Of a stretch of 64,000 bases of DNA, positions 59,977-64,000 are shown piece after piece. The position numbers and the translations under genes are program-made. The DNA is from Pelagibius sp. Alg239-R121 (GTDB lineage: Bacteria > Pseudomonadota > Alphaproteobacteria > Kiloniellales > Kiloniellaceae). The DNA is taken from the NCBI RefSeq assembly GCF_947331435.1, contig NZ_CAMZOF010000001.1, positions 186,001-250,000 of the forward strand, written 5' to 3'. Within the stretch, counting starts at the first letter, position 1. Every line of letters starts with the position of its first letter. The notes beneath the pieces were generated by a model, which saw only the letters and a program-made list of their open reading frames with translations, was not told the origin of the DNA and searched no databases.

Positions 59977-60992
59977 GCCGGCACCTCCGTCTTACCGCGC
60001 ACCGCCTGATCAACGACAAAGCAGGCAGCGGCATGGCCGTCGGCAAGCGCTGTCACACTCGGGATCGAGGCATCGCAGGTGCCTTCAATAAACTGAGAGC
60101 AGCGGGTATGAAACACGCAACCGCTCGGTCGCTCCAACGGGCTCGGAATATCGCCTGGCACAGGCGTTAGAGGTTCGTCGAGCTTTTCCAGCTTGGGGAG
60201 CGCATTGAGCAAACCCTGAGTGTAGGGATGCGCAGGCTCTCGGATGACCTGCCGCACAGAGCCTGTCTCTACAAGCTCGCCCAGATACATCACAGCAACC
60301 CGGTCCGCCGTTTGTGCAATAACGCCCAAGTCGTGGGTGATAAACAGGATTGCCATGCCGAATTCTTCGACAAGGTCTTTCATAAGGTCGATTACCTGCG
60401 CCTGAATGGTCACATCAAGCGCTGTCGTCGGTTCGTCTGCGATGAGAAGCTTCGGCTTCGTCGATAGGGCCATCGCGATCATCGCTCTTTGACGCATACC
60501 ACCGGAAAACTCGAAGGCGTGCTGATCGAAACGCCGCGCGGCATCTGAAATACCGACCCGGTCCAGCATATCAATGGCATGCTCACGCGCTTCTTTCTTG
60601 GTCATGCTGGAATGCAGCATAAGCTGCTCGACCATCTGCTTGCCGACGGTAATGGCCGGAGCAAAGCTTGCCATCGGTTCCTGGAAAATCATCGAAATCG
60701 CGCCGCCACGGATCAGGTTGAGCTCCTTGGCCTTTTTGAGCTCCAGGATGTCGATCGTGCCATCGTCCGTCTGCAACGTGATCCTGCTGTCGTCGGTGTA
60801 GACGGTGTTCGAGGAATTGAGCTGCATGAGCGCCTTGGCCGTCACCGACTTGCCGGAACCGCTCTCCCCCACCAGCCCAAGGACCTCACCGGGCGCGATG
60901 TCGAACGAGATTTTGTCGACCGCGGTAATCAATCCCTCGTCGGTGTGGAACTTGATCGACAGATTTTCAACACTGATCAATGGCTGGGTCAT
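59973..60992 (-). CDS. Oligopeptide/dipeptide-type ABC transporter ATP-binding protein (DppD/OppD)
   Basis: 339 residues. Walker A GESGSGKSV, Q-loop IFQEPMASFAPAITV, signature FSGGMRQRAMIAMAL, Walker B LLIADEPTTALD, H-loop FITHDLGVI, and the C-terminal GCVFHTRCSQFIEGTC motif. It shares one base with the permease gene before it and overlaps the DppF-like gene by 4 bp, so the run is translationally coupled. Confidence 0.93.
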   Translation of the reverse strand: MTQPLISVENLSIKFHTDEGLITAVDKISFDIAPGEVLGLVGESGSGKSVTAKALMQLNSSNTVYTDDSRITLQTDDGTIDILELKKAKELNLIRGGAISMIFQEPMASFAPAITVGKQMVEQLMLHSSMTKKEAREHAIDMLDRVGISDAARRFDQHAFEFSGGMRQRAMIAMALSTKPKLLIADEPTTALDVTIQAQVIDLMKDLVEEFGMAILFITHDLGVIAQTADRVAVMYLGELVETGSVRQVIREPAHPYTQGLLNALPKLEKLDEPLTPVPGDIPSPLERPSGCVFHTRCSQFIEGTCDASIPSVTALADGHAAACFVVDQAVRGKTEVPA

Positions 60993-62182
60993 TACTTGTG
61001 ATCCGAATAGGGGTCGGCGGCGTCCCGAAGGCCGTCACCGACAAAAACAAAGGCCAGGACCAGCGTCATGAAGAAGATGACCGGAATGAAATACCATTGA
61101 TAATTCAACAGCACGTCCGCATTGGTGACATTTTGCAGCATAACGCCCAAGGAGTTGACCGGGTCCTTCAGACCCAAGCCGATGAAGCTAAGCGCCGTCT
61201 CGGACAGGACCATGTAAGGAAAGGAGATCACGAGATCGACGATAATGTAGCTGGTAAAGCTGGGCAAAAGGTGACGCCCAATGATGTGGGCCGGTGAGGC
61301 ACCACAGAGCTTTGCAGCCAGGACATATTCCTGATTTCGCTCTGTCAGGAGATGAGTACGCACCCTTCGCGCCAGGGTCGGCCAGCCAATAAAACCCAGA
61401 ATGATTGAGATGAAGAAAAACCGTGCTTCCGCACTCCATTCATCTGGAACAAAGGCCGCGAGCGCCATGAAGAGCGGTATCGCCGGAACCGTTCGAACGG
61501 CGTCGGTCAACATCTGAAAGAAACTGTCGATGCGTCCGCCGAAGTAGCCTGATGTGCCGCCGATAATCAGTGCCAAGATGAAGCTGATCAGAACCCCGAT
61601 GGTTCCAACGGCAAGCGACGTCGAAATGGCGTGAAGGGTTCGTCCGAAAATATCCTTGCCCGAGGAATCCGTGCCAAAAATATGAATCCCGCCTTCTTCG
61701 ATACCGAACAGATGAGTGTCGAAAGTCACACCGCGGACCCGGTAATCGAGCGCTTTGCCTGGTAGATCGATGTCGAATGCGAAATAAGTGTATTTCCAAC
61801 CTTCCGGGAAAAACTCGACATAGCGCCTTGCTTCGGTGTCGATTTCGGTCACCCATCGGAAGTTCGTTTTAGCCGAACGACTGCGCTTCAAGCTATGTAG
61901 GAAGGGTCGCCAGGAACAGCCGTTATGATCGCAAAACATCGGGATTTGCGGCGCACCGTTCTGATACTCCTTGTCCCGTCCGGCAATAGTCGGGTCATAA
62001 GGGGACAGGAAGGGCGCGATAAGGCCGGCAAGAACCATCAGAGCCAGCACGATGCCTGCAATCATCGCCGCCTTGTTTTTCCTGAATCGTGCCCAGATCA
62101 GTTGTCCTTGGCTGGCCGTAAAGTATGCTTCCTTACGCTTTTGCTCTGAGAGCGATCCTGATTGAAGGCTTTGATCGGACAT
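60992..62182 (-). CDS. Oligopeptide/dipeptide-type ABC transporter permease (DppC/OppC), enlarged
   Basis: 396 residues, about 100 more than DppC. After the first membrane segment (about 39-61) comes a large periplasmic insert (about 62-170; FCDHNGCSWRPFLHSL, then EARRYVEFFPEGWKYTYF), and after it the normal FGTDSSGKDIFGRTLHAI. The family coupling loop EYVLAAKLCGASPAHIIGRHLLPSF is present near 290-315. An insert of this type occurs in some AppC/OppC branches. Starts 4 bp after the DppB-like stop. Confidence 0.92.
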   Translation of the reverse strand: MSDQSLQSGSLSEQKRKEAYFTASQGQLIWARFRKNKAAMIAGIVLALMVLAGLIAPFLSPYDPTIAGRDKEYQNGAPQIPMFCDHNGCSWRPFLHSLKRSRSAKTNFRWVTEIDTEARRYVEFFPEGWKYTYFAFDIDLPGKALDYRVRGVTFDTHLFGIEEGGIHIFGTDSSGKDIFGRTLHAISTSLAVGTIGVLISFILALIIGGTSGYFGGRIDSFFQMLTDAVRTVPAIPLFMALAAFVPDEWSAEARFFFISIILGFIGWPTLARRVRTHLLTERNQEYVLAAKLCGASPAHIIGRHLLPSFTSYIIVDLVISFPYMVLSETALSFIGLGLKDPVNSLGVMLQNVTNADVLLNYQWYFIPVIFFMTLVLAFVFVGDGLRDAADPYSDHK

Positions 62183-62186
62183 TAAC

Positions 62187-63197
62187 CTAACCTCCCATCA
62201 CGCTGCGGCGGACACGGGGATCGAGAACTGCCAGCAGCATGTCCGTTATGAAATTCAAAAAGACAATCGAGGCTGTCAGTATGAATATGATCGCGCCCGC
62301 GAGCTGCTGATCATTCGATCGCGCCAGGGATTCGAGCAGTAGCGCACCCATCTCGGTAAGCGTGAGGATAACCGCGACGATCGGCAACTCGTTAAAGACC
62401 CGATTAAGGTCAAAGCCGAGCGAATTGACGATCGGACCAAGAGCATGGCGAGCCGGATACCGCCACAGAAGCCGAGCGCCGGAAACACCGCGCGCTTTGG
62501 CGGCGGTCACATAGAGTTTGCCGATTTCGTCCGACATCAGAGCGCGCACGGTCTGCAGAGCAAAGGCAGTTGCCGACCAACCGAGAATAAAGATCGGCAG
62601 CCATGCCCGGGACAGAAAGTCGATCACCCGGTCATAAGACCAGGGGGCATCTCTGAATTCTTTGGAAAAAAGTCCGGTCAGGCTGTCGCCGAAGACTACG
62701 GTCGAAAACAACATGATCATCAGGGCCAGCAAGAAGTTCGGCATGGCGAGGCCGAGGTAGGACACGAAACGGACAGCATTGTTGGCCGTTGCGCTGGTCG
62801 AGGTAGCCGAAATCATGCCGAAAGGAATGGCAATCAAATAGGCAAAAAGAAGGGATGTAAAACAGATGCCTAGTGTCAGGAAAATCTTTTCGCCAAGCAG
62901 TCTGTTGATGCTCAGGCGCAGGATACAACTTTCGCCGAAATCGCCCTTAAGAAACACGTTCCCGACCCAGCTGCCCCAACGAACAATGAAGGGACGGTCG
63001 AGCCCAAGTCGTTTTTCCTCGGCCGCGATATCTTCGACAGTGATCTGAGAGCCCTGTGTGTTCTTGAAGGCAAGGTAGCGTTCCGCACAGTTCCCGGGGA
63101 CCAGCTCCATCAGGCTAAAAACGATAAAGGAAACCAGCAGCAATGTGACGATTGCCAGGCCGAAACGGGTCGCTGCAAACTGAGCAAATTGAAACAC
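62187..63197 (-). CDS. Oligopeptide/dipeptide-type ABC transporter permease (DppB/OppB)
   Basis: 336 residues with six hydrophobic segments. N-terminal TRFGLAIVTLLLVSFIVFSLMELVPG is typical, as is the coupling loop TAAKARGVSGARLLWRYPARHALGP (about 228-252). First permease of the operon, downstream of the receptor gene and its terminator. Confidence 0.93.
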   Translation of the reverse strand: MFQFAQFAATRFGLAIVTLLLVSFIVFSLMELVPGNCAERYLAFKNTQGSQITVEDIAAEEKRLGLDRPFIVRWGSWVGNVFLKGDFGESCILRLSINRLLGEKIFLTLGICFTSLLFAYLIAIPFGMISATSTSATANNAVRFVSYLGLAMPNFLLALMIMLFSTVVFGDSLTGLFSKEFRDAPWSYDRVIDFLSRAWLPIFILGWSATAFALQTVRALMSDEIGKLYVTAAKARGVSGARLLWRYPARHALGPIVNSLGFDLNRVFNELPIVAVILTLTEMGALLLESLARSNDQQLAGAIIFILTASIVFLNFITDMLLAVLDPRVRRSVMGG

Positions 63198-63285
63198 TAG
63201 ACTCCCCCCAATAAAGCCGACTCTTATTTTGGCTCAACGACCCCTGCGCAAGAGGAGAATTGCCAAAGAATCAGAAAGCAGCAAA

Positions 63286-63318
63286 AGGAGGCTGACCCTG
63301 ATTCGGGCACAGCCTCCT
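63286..63318 (-). terminator. Intrinsic terminator between receptor and dppB-like genes
   Basis: On the minus strand AGGAGGCTG (63318-63310) pairs perfectly with CAGCCTCCT (63294-63286) around a 15-nt loop and runs into TTTTGC. It lies 26 bp after the receptor stop; likely lets only part of the transcripts continue into the permease genes. Confidence 0.65.
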
Positions 63319-63343
63319 GTATTTGCTCGCTAACCGTTCATCA

Positions 63344-64000
63344 TTATTCGGCCAGGAACCACTGCTGCGGGCGGTATGGGTAAGTCCGGTAATACTCGTA
63401 AGAAGCCGTCTTGAAGGGAACGAAATTCTTCAGAGCATTGCGGTGAAAAATCGGATCGACTGCATGCACTGTTCCGATCATCACCAGGTTACCAGTCAGA
63501 TTCTCAACTAGCCGAGCGCCGATCTCGTTAGATGCATCACTGCCCACCGTTGCGGACTGGAAAGCGTCGATGTCGTCTTTCATGTCGTAGACCCATTTCG
63601 GGGGTTCGACACCCGATTTACCTTCCGTATCGATGTACTCGGCCCAGAGCATACCCGTACGGTGATTGAAGTAATCGCCGAATGGCGCAACAAAGCTCTC
63701 GTTAAGGCCCAGAACGTAGGCCAACGGCAGGCCCATTTCCCACGCACCGATGTCAAGTTGGTTCGACGACTGAGCCGAGCGGTACTCATCCGGCGTCACT
63801 TCTTTCGACGTCGTCTTAACGCCAACATCCGACCAATGCTGTGCGACCAACTCAACAACCTGGCTGGCTACACCCTGCGTGGCGAACTGAATGTTAAGCA
63901 CCAGCTTGTCACCGTTCGGCAAGTCCCGGAATCCGTCGTTGTCCTTATCGACCAAGCCGATCTCGTCGAGTTTCTTTTTCGCCCCGTCCGGATCGAAAGC
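63344..64000 (-). CDS. Peptide/nickel-type ABC substrate-binding protein (SBP_bac_5), C-terminal part
   Basis: The minus strand is open from base 64000 to the stop at 63344 (219 residues), so the N-terminus and signal peptide lie outside the window. The segment FDPDGAKKKLDEIGLVDKDNDGF, then VELVAQHWSDVGVKTTSKEV, is the hallmark of family 5 receptors; the last part RNALKNFVPFKTASYEYYRTYPYRPQQWFL contains aromatic residues usual for the closing lobe. First gene of the operon receptor-B-C-D-F. Ligand may be a peptide, opine or other small solute. Confidence 0.88.
   Translation of the reverse strand, partial: AFDPDGAKKKLDEIGLVDKDNDGFRDLPNGDKLVLNIQFATQGVASQVVELVAQHWSDVGVKTTSKEVTPDEYRSAQSSNQLDIGAWEMGLPLAYVLGLNESFVAPFGDYFNHRTGMLWAEYIDTEGKSGVEPPKWVYDMKDDIDAFQSATVGSDASNEIGARLVENLTGNLVMIGTVHAVDPIFHRNALKNFVPFKTASYEYYRTYPYRPQQWFLAE

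Overview
The window is about 57-60 % G+C and looks like a chromosomal piece of a metabolically versatile alphaproteobacterium, probably a marine or soil Rhodospirillales/Kiloniellales-type heterotroph. The signs are an alphaproteobacterial-type PAS_5 protein at the left edge, many ABC and TRAP solute importers, hydantoinase A/B, AEP-type uptake genes, and GntR-FCD, MarR and multi-PAS sensor regulators. No rRNA, tRNA, CRISPR array, prophage or intact insertion sequence was recognised. The taxonomic call is an inference from gene content only.

Layout. 1-7.7 kb: a truncated PAS_5 gene, a class I aminotransferase without a normal start codon, a spermidine/putrescine-type binding protein, a DyP peroxidase, an exported cyclase-family protein and an unknown membrane protein. 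These are separated by long, hairpin-rich spacers and a MITE-like repeat. 8.1-15.3 kb: an RTX-tailed animal-type heme peroxidase, an orphan OmpR-type regulator, an Asp/Asn beta-hydroxylase-like dioxygenase, a threonine aldolase, a HAD-IIA phosphatase and an enamidase homologue.

15.8-38.2 kb is the most interesting part. It holds a polar amino-acid ABC importer, a creatinase-like M24 protein, both subunits of an N,N-dimethylformamidase-like amidase, an aminotransferase, a D-2-hydroxyacid dehydrogenase, an FAD amine oxidase/dehydrogenase and a TRAP importer. It also holds an arylformamidase-like hydrolase, a small ABM protein, a DinB protein, an FMO-like flavoprotein, hydantoinase A and B, a GntR regulator, RidA and a creatininase-family amidohydrolase. 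Four copies of one AT-rich 21-bp palindrome (core ATATATTT-C-AAATATAT) sit just upstream of the divergent transcription units at 18.1, 21.9, 25.6 and 29.9 kb. This suggests one regulon, plausibly controlled by the GntR protein at 35.9 kb. The inferred job is import and stepwise hydrolysis of an amide-, formamide- or ureide-type nitrogen compound; the true substrate is unknown.

38.4-45.9 kb: one tightly coupled operon with an NMT1-type ABC importer, a cytosine/creatinine-deaminase-like amidohydrolase, an FAD-linked oxidase, two tandem NQO-like flavodoxin-fold reductases and an alpha/beta hydrolase. It looks like uptake and breakdown of a pyrimidine-like or other N-heterocyclic compound. 46-50.9 kb: a regulatory island (XRE, a degenerate receiver protein, MarR, a five-PAS histidine kinase and a CheY-like receiver). 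51-58.5 kb: aldehyde dehydrogenase, a complete 2-aminoethylphosphonate-type ABC importer and a Na/Pi cotransporter. 58.6-64 kb: an oligopeptide/dipeptide-type ABC importer whose binding-protein gene runs off the right edge.
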